Shown here: positions 42,604 through 51,282 of the stretch, piece after piece | Layout: each line of letters starts with the position of its first letter | Position numbering within the stretch: position 1 is the first letter of the stretch | Assembly: GCF_006538885.1 (NCBI RefSeq) | Contig: NZ_BJLY01000003.1 | Span: forward strand, 62,001-126,000 | From: Gluconobacter roseus NBRC 3990 | GTDB taxonomy: Bacteria > Pseudomonadota > Alphaproteobacteria > Acetobacterales > Acetobacteraceae | Length of the DNA stretch: 64,000 nt | Direction of reading: 5' to 3' | Notes under the pieces: generated by a model | What the model was told of the DNA's origin: nothing | What the model saw: only the letters and a program-made list of their open reading frames with translations | The model's database searches: none | Position numbers and translations under genes: made by a program

Positions 42604-42650
42604 ACGGTTCCGGTTTTATGCCTCTCCCTGCAGCCGGAACCGTTTTTTTT
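42604..42650 (+). terminator. Strong intrinsic terminator between rmlA and rmlC
   Basis: ACGGTTCCGG and CCGGAACCGT form a perfect 10-base stem followed by eight T. It sits inside what would otherwise be one rml operon. Confidence 0.9.
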
Positions 42651-42682
42651 CATAACATCTTTTCACAGCAGGAATTCAGAGC

Positions 42683-43246
42683 ATGAAGGTCGAACGTCTT
42701 TCCATTCCAGAGGTCATTCTCGTCACGCCTCCCCGTTTTGGTGACAATCGCGGCTTCTTCTCCGAAACCTACAATGTGGAGCGCATGGGCGAAGCCGGTA
42801 TCGACCTGCCCTTCGTTCAGGACAACCAGAGCCTGTCGCGCCAGAAAGGCGTTGTCCGTGGCCTGCACTGCCAGCTTGCCCCTTACGAACAGGGCAAGCT
42901 TGTCCGTGTCACCCGCGGCGCCATCTGGGACGTGGCCGTCGATGCCCGCACCGGCTCGCCGACTTACGGCAAGTGGTGCGCCGCCGAACTCTCCGCCAAA
43001 AACTGGTCCCAGCTCTGGATTCCGCCCGGCTTTCTGCATGGCTTTGTCACGCTCGAAGAGAACACCGAAGTGCAGTACAAATGCACCTCGCTCTACAGCA
43101 AGGTCTCCGAGCGTGCAGTCATCTGGAACTGCCCCGAACTGAAGATCGACTGGCCCGTTTCCGAAGCTGACGCTGTCCTGTCCGACAAGGATCTGGTCGC
43201 GCCGCATTTCTCGGAAGCCAAGGGCTGGTTCCAGTACGAAAAGTGA
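42683..43246 (+). CDS. rmlC: dTDP-4-dehydrorhamnose 3,5-epimerase
   Basis: Third step of dTDP-L-rhamnose synthesis. 187 residues, cupin fold. PPRFGDNRGFFSETYN near residue 18, DNQSLSRQKGVVRGLHCQ with the catalytic histidine, VDARTGSPTYGKW, and IPPGFLHGFVTLEE. It begins 33 bases after the terminator, so expression is by read-through or by a promoter I cannot place. It overlaps the GTG of rmlD. Confidence 0.96.
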   Translation: MKVERLSIPEVILVTPPRFGDNRGFFSETYNVERMGEAGIDLPFVQDNQSLSRQKGVVRGLHCQLAPYEQGKLVRVTRGAIWDVAVDARTGSPTYGKWCAAELSAKNWSQLWIPPGFLHGFVTLEENTEVQYKCTSLYSKVSERAVIWNCPELKIDWPVSEADAVLSDKDLVAPHFSEAKGWFQYEK

Positions 43247-44148
43247 GCATGACGATGTCCAGCAGCACAGGCCCCATTCTCGTCACGGGCGGCAACGGCC
43301 AGCTCGCGACGTCCCTTCAGAACCTCGGCAACGAGCGGATCATCCGTGTCGGACGTCCGGAGTTCGATTTCGACCGCCCAGAAACCATTACCGCCACGGT
43401 CGAGAAATATAAGCCTTCCGTAGTTGTGAACGCGGCCGCCTGGACAGCCGTCGATCTGGCCGAGACGGAAAAGGACGGCGCCGAACGCGCCAACAATTCC
43501 GGCCCGGCAGCACTGGCCGCAGCCTGCGCCAAGGCAGACATCCCGTTCATCCATGTCTCGACGGATTACGTTTTCTCCGGTGACAAGGGCACGCCCTATA
43601 CTGAAGAGGACGCCACCTCTCCCGAGACGGTCTATGGCAGCACCAAGGCCGAAGGCGAGCAGGCCGTCCTGACTGCCAACATCAAGAGCATCATCCTGCG
43701 CACATCTTGGGTCTATTCGGCCCACGGCAAGAACTTCGTGCGCACGATGATCAATGCGGGTGCCAAGAACCCCGTGCTCAAGGTCGTCGGCGACCAGAAA
43801 GGCAACCCGACCAGCTCGGACGATCTGGCCGAAGCCATTCTCGCCATCATCGCCCTGATCGAGCGCGATGGGTGGAAGCCGGAATACCGTGGCATTTTCC
43901 ATGCCAGCGGAACCGGCGAGACCACATGGCACGGCCTTGCGGTCGCTGCACTGGAAGACGCCGCAAAGCATGGCCGGACCATGCCACAGGTCAACGCCAT
44001 CCGCACCGAAGACTGGCCAACGCCTGCCAAACGTCCGCAGGACTCCCGGATGGATAATTCAAAGCTCCATCGTATTTTTGGCGTAAAGATGCCAGACTGG
44101 CGCCACAGCGTGACACGCATCGTTCACAAGCTGTTTTCCGAAGCCTGA
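43243..44148 (+). CDS. rmlD: dTDP-4-dehydrorhamnose reductase
   Basis: Last step of dTDP-L-rhamnose synthesis. 301 residues from the GTG at 43243 that overlaps the rmlC stop; ATGs at 43249 and 43255 are alternatives. NADPH motif LVTGGNGQLATSLQNLG, VVNAAAWTAVDLAE, HVSTDYVFSG, and the catalytic YGSTKAEGEQAV. The four-gene order is rmlB-A-C-D. Confidence 0.95.
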   Translation: MSMTMSSSTGPILVTGGNGQLATSLQNLGNERIIRVGRPEFDFDRPETITATVEKYKPSVVVNAAAWTAVDLAETEKDGAERANNSGPAALAAACAKADIPFIHVSTDYVFSGDKGTPYTEEDATSPETVYGSTKAEGEQAVLTANIKSIILRTSWVYSAHGKNFVRTMINAGAKNPVLKVVGDQKGNPTSSDDLAEAILAIIALIERDGWKPEYRGIFHASGTGETTWHGLAVAALEDAAKHGRTMPQVNAIRTEDWPTPAKRPQDSRMDNSKLHRIFGVKMPDWRHSVTRIVHKLFSEA

Positions 44149-44260
44149 TCAGTCGGCTGCCCTTTCCTGGCGAGAGGGCGGCCACCTGTCATCATCTTTA
44201 CCGTTGCGTCCGAATGATTCCCTTTTCCCCTCTTTCGGCCTTAAGACCAGGTGCCGAAAC

Positions 44261-45214
44261 ATGACACAGAAAAGGGCCGACTCTCCCCGCCAGATCGCCA
44301 TTCTTCTGTCGCTCTATAATGGCGAGGCTTATCTGGATGGCCAGCTGGCCAGCATTCTGGCCCAGACTCATCCGGACTGGATCCTCTATTGGCGTGATGA
44401 TGCTTCAAGTGATTCCTCACCTGAAAAAATGCGCGTCTTTGCCGCTGGCCCCGGACAGGGACGCTGCGTCGAGATCACCACCCGTCACGAACGGCTGGGC
44501 GTAGCCGGCTCTTATGCCCATTTGCTCGACGCCATCCCCGACACACCCTATGTCGCCTTCGCCGATCAGGATGACATCTGGGAACCACAGAAACTGGAAT
44601 GGGCCATAGACGCCGTCAGCCGGCGCCCGGCTGAAAGGCCGACCCTGTATTGCGCCAGACAATATCTGACGAACGCGGATCTCACAGTCTGTCAGGAATC
44701 CGCTCCCCTGCGCCGCAGACCCGATTTCCCGGCCTCCCTGACGCAGAACATCGCAACGGGTCACACCGTTCTTCTGAACGCCGCAACACACAGACTGATG
44801 CGGAACAACCCGCCGCCGCCCTCAGTCCTGCATGACTGGTGGGCCTATCTCCTGACAGCCGCGATCGAAGGGGACATCATTTTCGACAATCGTTGCGTCA
44901 GTTACTACCGCCAGCACGCCCATAACACGGTCGGCGCAACCGGTTCCTTTATCAGACGTGCCTGGGCCGCCTGCCGCCGCGGCCCCAAAGTTTTCATGAC
45001 GATTTTCCGCGCCAACGTAACACGTCTTCTGGAGCAACCAGAAAACCTGTCTCCACCGTCCTTGTGTCTCCTGCAGGATCTTGCTGCGGCGCAGAATTTT
45101 CCTGCCCGCCTGCGTATCCTCATCCGATACCCGTCTCTCAGACGCCAGCGCTTTTCCGAGACCATAGTCTTCCAACTCTGGTATCTGTTTGCAGACCAGC
45201 ACCCGTTGGAATGA
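44261..45214 (+). CDS. Glycosyltransferase family 2, rhamnosyltransferase-like
   Basis: 317 residues. GT-A start IAILLSLYNGEAYLDGQLASILAQTHPDWILYWRDDASSD, then FADQDDIWEPQKLEWA, where DQDD is the metal-binding motif. The later part (GHTVLLNAATHRLM, LHDWWAYLLTAAI) resembles alpha-1,3-rhamnosyltransferases that use dTDP-rhamnose, in keeping with the rml genes just upstream. I chose ATG 44261. Its 3' end abuts a truncated insertion sequence, so the last residues could be altered. Acceptor unknown. Confidence 0.82.
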   Translation: MTQKRADSPRQIAILLSLYNGEAYLDGQLASILAQTHPDWILYWRDDASSDSSPEKMRVFAAGPGQGRCVEITTRHERLGVAGSYAHLLDAIPDTPYVAFADQDDIWEPQKLEWAIDAVSRRPAERPTLYCARQYLTNADLTVCQESAPLRRRPDFPASLTQNIATGHTVLLNAATHRLMRNNPPPPSVLHDWWAYLLTAAIEGDIIFDNRCVSYYRQHAHNTVGATGSFIRRAWAACRRGPKVFMTIFRANVTRLLEQPENLSPPSLCLLQDLAAAQNFPARLRILIRYPSLRRQRFSETIVFQLWYLFADQHPLE

Positions 45215-45750
45215 AACTGCCAACCGGATGACAATGAATGCTGATGGGGACGAGCATACCCCGTATCTCAAGGCGCACCGCACGGCTTCGAGCCTGCGGC
45301 TCAAAAAGGGGATCCAGGCCGCCTGATCGGTCGCACCAAAGGCGGTATGAATACCAAGCTCCATGCGATCACCGATCAGAACGGACGACCGCTGAGCTTT
45401 TTCATGACAGCGGGGCAGATCAGCGATTATACCGGTGCCGCTGCTTTGCTGGACAGTCTTCCTGCAGCACAATGGATGCTGGGAGATCGCGGGTATGACG
45501 CCGACTGGTTCAGGGACGCCCTGGAAGAGAAAGGGATAAAGCCCTGCATTCCAGGACGGAAATCCCGCGGAAAACCGGTCAAATACAATAAGAGAAAATA
45601 TAAACGCCGCAACCGCATCGAAATCATGTTCGGAAGACTCAAGGACTGGCGGCGGGTCGCAACCCGCTACGACAGATGCCCGACCGTCTTCTTCTCAGCC
45701 ATCTGCCTCGCCGCAACCGTCATCTTCTGGCTATGAATCCTGAGCCTAAG
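45215..45750 (+). mobile_element. Truncated IS5-family (IS427-like) insertion sequence
   Basis: The right part of an IS5/IS427-type element: end of orfA (HTPYLKAHRTASSLRLKK), a C-AAA-AAG slippery site at 45302-45308, all of orfB, and a probable right end after the orfB stop. The left end, N-terminal orfA and left inverted repeat are missing because the glycosyltransferase stop comes at 45214. So this is a remnant unable to transpose on its own. Confidence 0.8.
45347..45736 (+). pseudogene. IS5-family transposase, orfB part of a truncated element
   Basis: About 129 residues from the internal ATG (MNTKLHAITDQNGRPLSFFMTAGQ), with LGDRGYDADWFRDAL carrying the second catalytic aspartate, and NRIEIMFGRLKDWRRVATRYDR carrying the glutamate and the Y-R-K-like motif of IS5 transposases. 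In intact elements orfB is fused to orfA by a -1 frameshift at AAAAAG. The upstream orfA is only its last third, so the first catalytic aspartate is absent and the protein is probably inactive. Confidence 0.8.
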
Positions 45751-47353
45751 ACTGTGGCACTATATTCATGAACCGTTCTGCTGTCTGACAAATAACCAGA
45801 TCAGGCTTTTCTTTTTCTACAAGGGAAAAATCAACATCGGGCGACCAAACGCCATAGAAATTCTCAAAATAGTTCGAGAACCACCATCCGAGACATCCTT
45901 GGTCTAAACAATTCCCAAAAAACGAGTTTCCAAAAGCCAATACCTTTTTCTTAATTGGTGCTGATGGATTATTCCAGATCGAGTACTGACCTGTATGCTT
46001 CCCCGGAGCACCGTGGAAGGTTTCTACGTTGACCCTACTAGACATGAAGTCATCATTTTCAGTATCATAAAATTTATCGAAAATAAAATCCCCTAAAATT
46101 CGATCAGTTAAATCACCTTTGCAAATTATTTCCTTGTTGAATTCTCTATCTTTGGTAATAAAATTAAACACTGAGAATATTATATGAGAGAACACCTCGT
46201 AACTTCCAGTCGGCTGAAGGTGCGTATCTAGTTTTTTATATAATTTTTCTTTATTTTCTTGTGTCTTTTTAGAAAAAAGGTCAATTACAGATATGTAGAA
46301 ATTTTCCCCTCTAAGCTTTTTTTCAAGATTAGACAAATTATTCGTTGGTGTTTCAATTTCAAATGGAAGAAGCTCAGGATAAACTGACATCTTTTCCGGA
46401 ATTATTATCTGAACAAATTTTGCATTTAATGAAGATATTTTTTTATTTCTTGTTTTAATCAGGGAATACCAAGAGTTAGATGTCAGCGTTTCCTCGTTTT
46501 CCTTGCCATACTGCCTGATCAGATCGTTCGATCCCCCAGTCAAAAATGCCTGACCGTTTCTCCCCATCAACGCATCTCTGTACGTCGCCATAAACCCAAC
46601 CGGGATTTCAACAGAAGTTGTCTCCATTACTTTGGAATGTTCATTCCTTTCAATGTGATTTCTTAAGGATGAAGATAAGATTCCAACACCAACATCCGGA
46701 ACAATATCAAAAGAGGATGATTTTTCATCTTTTAAAATATATACTGATTTTTTTATTGATTCTCCAAGATTTTGTTTTAATGTTGCTAAATAGTTTCTAT
46801 TTCTATTTTTATATTTTCCCATTTCTATATCATGAATATTCAAACCCAATTTATTAAAATCCTTTATTATTTTCAAATCTTTTATAATATTTAAGAATCC
46901 CAAATCTGATTCTATAATAAATTTTTCATCAAGATGAGTTGTTTTTATAATTTCTTTGCAAACCAACTTAACATTTTCATCAGCCGTATCTTCATCGAAA
47001 TATACTTCGATTAATTCTTCCCACCCTGAATAGTGCAAACCGGATGTATCGACTGTGTCACTAGACGGAATGCATCTCAAATAAGTCCCTGTTTCCAGAA
47101 ACTGTATTCCAATATTTTCCCTGAGATAGACCTCGTTTATGGAAACAACTTTCTGAAAACAGTTTGAAAAACTTTCAATTCCGATATCAGGATTGAAATT
47201 ATCCAAGGAAAATAGAATTCCTAATGCAGGAAATTTTTCAAATTTGAGAAGTATTATTTTATGTAATGGATTTTCCGGATTTTTACTTTTTGATAGATTC
47301 CCATTTTGATTAGTAATGAATTCATTTTCAACTGATTTTATATAATATGCCAT
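45746..47353 (-). CDS. AlgX/AlgJ-like SGNH-hydrolase-type protein, AT-rich and probably acquired
   Basis: 535 residues from ATG at 47353 (GGGGGAAG upstream). The C-terminal 320 residues follow the alginate O-acetyltransferase AlgX/AlgJ pattern: NGQAFLTGGSNDLIRQY, IIPEKMSVYPELLPF, LYKKLDTHLQPTGSYEVF (the D-x-H element), FGNSFFGNCLDQG (catalytic Ser motif, GNS instead of GDS), and PDLVICQTAERFMNI. No signal peptide is visible. The N-terminal 180 residues are different and share a TGTYLR motif with the protein at 8872-9516. Base composition is far richer in AT than any neighbour, and IS remnants flank it. Probable role: O-acetylation of a surface glycan. Substrate unknown. Confidence 0.7.
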   Translation of the reverse strand: MAYYIKSVENEFITNQNGNLSKSKNPENPLHKIILLKFEKFPALGILFSLDNFNPDIGIESFSNCFQKVVSINEVYLRENIGIQFLETGTYLRCIPSSDTVDTSGLHYSGWEELIEVYFDEDTADENVKLVCKEIIKTTHLDEKFIIESDLGFLNIIKDLKIIKDFNKLGLNIHDIEMGKYKNRNRNYLATLKQNLGESIKKSVYILKDEKSSSFDIVPDVGVGILSSSLRNHIERNEHSKVMETTSVEIPVGFMATYRDALMGRNGQAFLTGGSNDLIRQYGKENEETLTSNSWYSLIKTRNKKISSLNAKFVQIIIPEKMSVYPELLPFEIETPTNNLSNLEKKLRGENFYISVIDLFSKKTQENKEKLYKKLDTHLQPTGSYEVFSHIIFSVFNFITKDREFNKEIICKGDLTDRILGDFIFDKFYDTENDDFMSSRVNVETFHGAPGKHTGQYSIWNNPSAPIKKKVLAFGNSFFGNCLDQGCLGWWFSNYFENFYGVWSPDVDFSLVEKEKPDLVICQTAERFMNIVPQS

Positions 47354-47606
47354 AATAACTTCCCCCGGAAGTGGAACACATTTTTTTATTAAGTAGATCA
47401 GATCTATGTATAAATCTACTCTATGGGCCATACTAGGATCGATAATCGTTGCCTGAACCTTGGGACAGAAATTTCATCATGTATAGCTACATGCGCATAA
47501 ACGCGGTTTGTAACATTAATGATACCTCGTCTGAAGAACTCAAGCTGGTGATACACCGGCCATGCGCTACGACAGAGGCCTAACAAATCATCGGTCTTAC
47601 AGCCCC
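47354..47606. other. AT-rich flank of the AlgX-like gene
   Basis: No gene seen. At 47565-47576 it contains CGCTACGACAGA, identical to 12 bases of the IS5 orfB at 45665-45676 and in the same orientation, perhaps a second IS scrap. Composition returns to normal near 47600. Confidence 0.35.
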
Positions 47607-48047
47607 CTATGCTCGAAACAGAAACCGCCGCATGGCTTCTATGAACGGCCCGTCCTGCTCCAGACTGAATGGTCGCGCAGCATCATAATCATAGACCGTT
47701 GCCGCCGGGCGTGTGGCCTTCTCCGGATCTTCGGAGGCATAGCGCGGGACAATGTGCGTGTGCAGGGATGGCGCCAGATTGCACCATGTCTCGTAATTGA
47801 TCCGCACGGCATCGGTGACGGCCAGCAGCGCATCCCCGACTGCCGCCATATCCGCCAGATACTGCGCGCGGGCCTCACCCTGAAGATCATTGATTGTCGG
47901 CACGACCGGATCTGCCAGAAGCTGGCAGTATCCCGGCAGAGGCTGCGTCTGACCGATCACCAGCCAGCCCGATTTCATACGCCCGATAACAGAAGGGTTG
48001 CTGCCACATCGTGCGGCAGCAACCCTCTGAGCGATAACATCCGTCAT
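47607..48047 (-). CDS. HIT family protein
   Basis: 146 residues. The histidine triad is in LHTHIVPRYAS near residue 100 (H-x-H-x-x, without the full HxHxHxx), with the N-terminal RMKSGWLVIGQTQPLPGYCQLLADPVV and the helix AQYLADMAAVGDALLAVTDAVRINYETW typical of the Fhit/HIT-like branch. The third histidine of the triad is replaced by valine (HTHIV), so activity is uncertain. ATG at 48045-48047 with AGGGGA upstream. It follows the MFS porter on the same strand after 34 bases. Confidence 0.78.
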   Translation of the reverse strand: MTDVIAQRVAAARCGSNPSVIGRMKSGWLVIGQTQPLPGYCQLLADPVVPTINDLQGEARAQYLADMAAVGDALLAVTDAVRINYETWCNLAPSLHTHIVPRYASEDPEKATRPAATVYDYDAARPFSLEQDGPFIEAMRRFLFRA

Positions 48048-48081
48048 GGTCAGTCCCCTTCTGCGTGAAGGGGAAAGCGTA

Positions 48082-49566
48082 TCATGCAGCGGCTTCGGCG
48101 TCCTCGTCATCACTCTGCACGATCCGGGTATTTCCCGGCGTGGGACGGAAACGCTTCTCGATCAGCGCTTCCTCAATATCCTCCAGCGATGCACCAGCCG
48201 TTTCCGGCACGAAGAAGAACACGAAAATCACGGACGCCAGGTTCACGAACGCATAGAACCACATCGTCCAGCTCAGCCCGATGGCTTCGGCCATGCTCAG
48301 CGCCGTGCTGGTCACCAGCAGATCGGCCCCCCACAGCGTCGCGGCATGCAGCGACGTTGCCTGCCCGCGCATGGAGAGCGGGAACATCTCAGCCCCCAGC
48401 AGCCAGCCACAGACCTGAATACCGCCGGAATTGAACATCATGAACAGCAGCAGGAACGCAACAATCATGTAAGCGCCCACACTTCCCGGTGCCGGATGGC
48501 TCATGAACATCACGCCCAGCCCGACCAGCGACAGAGCCGCACCCGGCCCCATGATGAGCATCAGGCGCCGACGGCCAATCCGGTCCACGAACATGCAGCC
48601 CAGGAACGTCATAATGCAGTAGATCACGGCCACACCCAGCGACGCCAGAAGCGCCGACGACGTGCCAAAACCTGCATCATTCAGGAAGGTCGGGGTGTAG
48701 TAGATCATCATTTCCAGACCGCCGCACTGCGTGAAGAACGCAACGCCAAGAGCAGCCACAAGCGCCGGGCGGACCCAGGGCTGGAACAGACCGCGCCAGC
48801 CACGGTTCTTCGGCTCGATCCCTTCCGCATTCTCGCGGATGGTCTGGACCTCGCGGCGAATGGCCCGCTTGGTCGTCCGGATCCGGCCAAGCTGGATGAT
48901 GGCACTTTTCATGCCTTCATTTTCAGCGGCCCAGCGTGGGCTCTTGGGCATGAAGAACATGGAGACGAACACAATGGCTGCCGGAATGGCGGCAATACCC
49001 ACCATCGGGCGCCAGCCCCAGTTCACGCGCTCCGTAAAGCCAATGATGTTGGCGATCAGGATGCCCAGACCGATGGCCACGTTGAACATTGTGACCAGCG
49101 TGCCACGACGCTCCTGCGGCGCCAGCTCGGAAATATACATTGGCACGACCTGCGTCGAACCACCTACGGCCAGACCCAGCACGAAACGCGCACCGATCAG
49201 GCTCCAGACATCCGGTGACAATGAACAGGCCGTAGCACCGACCACGAACAGACCACTCACCATGCAGGTGGTGTTCCGGCGTCCGAATTTCTCCGACAGG
49301 CTGCCAGCCGCGAAGGCGCCGAAAATTGCACCCAGCAGAATGGCGGATGCAACCCATTCCTTCATGGTGGCATTGAGACCGAAATTATCGCCGATCAGCG
49401 GCAGCGTTCCGGAGATGATGCCCGTATCATAGCCATACAGGCCACCGCAGATCGCAGCGACAACTGCCGCCAGGATCAGCATCAGCTTTGCATTAGGGGA
49501 AACTTCGATGGACGCGGGATCAATCTGCTCCCGTCCGCTTTGGACTGTTTTCGTATCGTTTTCCAT
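48082..49566 (-). CDS. MFS sugar porter
   Basis: 494 residues with twelve predicted membrane segments. Sugar-porter motifs: GGLYGYDTGIISGTLP in helix 1, GSLSEKFGRRNT after helix 2, PKSPRWAAENEG after helix 6 (the usual PESPRW), and FFVPETAGASLEDIEE after helix 12. A hexose or pentose symporter such as GalP or XylE is the closest type. The ATG at 49566 is the likely start; a GTG 18 bases earlier is possible. Substrate is not determinable from sequence. Confidence 0.9.
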   Translation of the reverse strand: MENDTKTVQSGREQIDPASIEVSPNAKLMLILAAVVAAICGGLYGYDTGIISGTLPLIGDNFGLNATMKEWVASAILLGAIFGAFAAGSLSEKFGRRNTTCMVSGLFVVGATACSLSPDVWSLIGARFVLGLAVGGSTQVVPMYISELAPQERRGTLVTMFNVAIGLGILIANIIGFTERVNWGWRPMVGIAAIPAAIVFVSMFFMPKSPRWAAENEGMKSAIIQLGRIRTTKRAIRREVQTIRENAEGIEPKNRGWRGLFQPWVRPALVAALGVAFFTQCGGLEMMIYYTPTFLNDAGFGTSSALLASLGVAVIYCIMTFLGCMFVDRIGRRRLMLIMGPGAALSLVGLGVMFMSHPAPGSVGAYMIVAFLLLFMMFNSGGIQVCGWLLGAEMFPLSMRGQATSLHAATLWGADLLVTSTALSMAEAIGLSWTMWFYAFVNLASVIFVFFFVPETAGASLEDIEEALIEKRFRPTPGNTRIVQSDDEDAEAAA

Positions 49567-49684
49567 AGAAACATAACATATCACAAAACGAATGGTTTTT
49601 CAGGCCCGGCAGAAAACCCCCATAAATCCGCGCGAAATACGTTCAGGATTGACTATCCAGCCATAAGCCCGTCAGGATACGACC

Positions 49685-49813
49685 ATGCAGACACCCGATA
49701 CCACCAGAGACGTCCCGGTCATTGGCACAAAAGCGCTGATTATCATGCATGTAATGCTCGTCGCATTCATCCTGCTGATCCATTTCAAGCTGTCGGGCCT
49801 TACCGACTTCTGA
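49685..49813 (+). CDS. Possible 42-residue single-span membrane protein
   Basis: MQTPDTTRDVPVIGTKAL, then a hydrophobic segment IIMHVMLVAFILLIHF, then KLSGLTDF. AGGA lies about 9 bases before the ATG. The last 14 bases overlap the end of convergent znuB. Such size and layout fit a small membrane protein, but nothing independently proves translation. Confidence 0.4.
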   Translation: MQTPDTTRDVPVIGTKALIIMHVMLVAFILLIHFKLSGLTDF

Positions 49814-50606
49814 CCCGTCGCCACAGATCAGCCAGGGCATAGGACAGGGCAGCCCCAAGCCCGATCCAGAACGGGACAGGCGCGTCCGTCACCCAGGACA
49901 GCATCAGCCCGCCCCATGACAGTGCGAGCGCAAGCCCGACGGAGAGCGCGATCCCGGCCAGCGGCCCAAGCCCGAGTTTCAGTGCCGTCGCAGCCGGCCC
50001 GATCATCAGGCTGAACGCCAGAAGCGCGCCAGCCACTTCCGCACACGCCGCACAGGCCAGCGCCGCCACAGCCATAAACACGACCGAAACCAGACGTGCC
50101 GGCACACCCCGCGCCCGCGCCACTTCCGGCGCCAAACTGGCAAACAGCAGTCGGCGTCCCAGAAACGCCAGCAGCCCCAGACACAGCACCGCGACGCCAC
50201 ACAGCGCCTTAAGCGTCGGCATATCGATGCCCAGAACGTCGCCAAACAGCAGCGTAGTCGCCAGACTGGAGCCCCGGTTGCTCATATGCAGGAACCAGGC
50301 GCCAAGCCCCAGACTGGCCGCGAGCACAAGCCCGATCGTGCTGTCCCGCTGGGCCGGAATGCCGCGCTCCCCTTCCCGCTCGGCCCCTATGACAAATCCG
50401 GCCATCAGGCTGAACACCACCATTCCTGACAGCGGCGGAAAACCAAGCCACACCGCCCCGGCCGCACCGCTGAACCCGATATGCGACAGCGCATGGGCCG
50501 CAAACGCCTGACGCCGCAGCATCAGGAACCAGCCGACCGTCCCCGCCAGAACCGATACGACTGCCGCGCCCATGAAGGCATGGCGCATGAAATCAAACTC
50601 GAACAT
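49800..50606 (-). CDS. znuB: Zinc/manganese-type ABC transporter permease
   Basis: 268 residues with about eight membrane helices. ABC-3 family features: AFAAHALSHIGFSGAAGAVWLG near residue 33, GDVLGIDMPTLKAL near the middle, and AEVAGALLAFSLMIGPAATA. ATG at 50604-50606 lies within the end of znuC. Together with znuC and znuA it forms a complete metal importer. Confidence 0.88.
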   Translation of the reverse strand: MFEFDFMRHAFMGAAVVSVLAGTVGWFLMLRRQAFAAHALSHIGFSGAAGAVWLGFPPLSGMVVFSLMAGFVIGAEREGERGIPAQRDSTIGLVLAASLGLGAWFLHMSNRGSSLATTLLFGDVLGIDMPTLKALCGVAVLCLGLLAFLGRRLLFASLAPEVARARGVPARLVSVVFMAVAALACAACAEVAGALLAFSLMIGPAATALKLGLGPLAGIALSVGLALALSWGGLMLSWVTDAPVPFWIGLGAALSYALADLWRRVRSR

Positions 50607-51282
50607 GCAGCCCCCCATCCGCAAGCTGCACGACCCGCGTGACGACACCCGACAGCGCCTCGGTTTCATGGGACGTCAGGACAATCCCGATCCCCAGACG
50701 GTCCGTCAGATCCTCCAGCAGACGCACTGTCTGCTCCTGCCCCGCATGATCAAGCGCCGCCAGAGGCTCATCCAGCAGCAGCAGATCCGGATTTCCCGCC
50801 AGAGCCTGCGCCAGACCCACCCGCTGCCGCTCTCCGCCGGAGAGCAGTCCCAGTGGACGATGCGCAAAGGCCGACGCCCCGGTCAGCGCCAGAAGCCGGT
50901 CCGCTTCCTCCCGACGTGGCCGCAGATGCAGCGGCAGTCCCCAGCGCAACCCGTCCACCGCCGCCCGGACATGACTGACCGCCGGAAGCAGCAGCGCCGC
51001 ATCAGTCACACTCTGTGGCATGTAACCGATATGCTGCCGTGCCTGCGCCGGTGGCAGACCATGGGTCAGGATCTCGCCTTCCTGAAGCGGCACCAGCCCC
51101 AGCATCGCCCGCAGCAGCGTGGATTTCCCGGCTCCGTTCCGCCCGGACAGAAGCGTCATTCCCGAAAGCAGCACCGTCAGGGATGCATCCCGCAAGACGC
51201 AGGTCGATCCTGCCGTCAGCGTCACATCCCGGAGGACAAGGCCCCGCTCCGGCTGACAGCAGACCTTTTCAGTGTCCGCCAT
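50593..51282 (-). CDS. znuC: Zinc/manganese-type ABC transporter ATP-binding protein
   Basis: 229 residues. Walker A GRNGAGKSTLLRA near residue 45, Q-loop GYMPQ, signature LSGGERQR, Walker B LLLLDEPLAALD, and the switch His in VLTSHETEAL. I chose the ATG at 51280-51282; the frame stays open upstream but lies within znuA. It overlaps znuA by 14 bases and znuB by 14 bases. Confidence 0.9.
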   Translation of the reverse strand: MADTEKVCCQPERGLVLRDVTLTAGSTCVLRDASLTVLLSGMTLLSGRNGAGKSTLLRAMLGLVPLQEGEILTHGLPPAQARQHIGYMPQSVTDAALLLPAVSHVRAAVDGLRWGLPLHLRPRREEADRLLALTGASAFAHRPLGLLSGGERQRVGLAQALAGNPDLLLLDEPLAALDHAGQEQTVRLLEDLTDRLGIGIVLTSHETEALSGVVTRVVQLADGGLHVRV

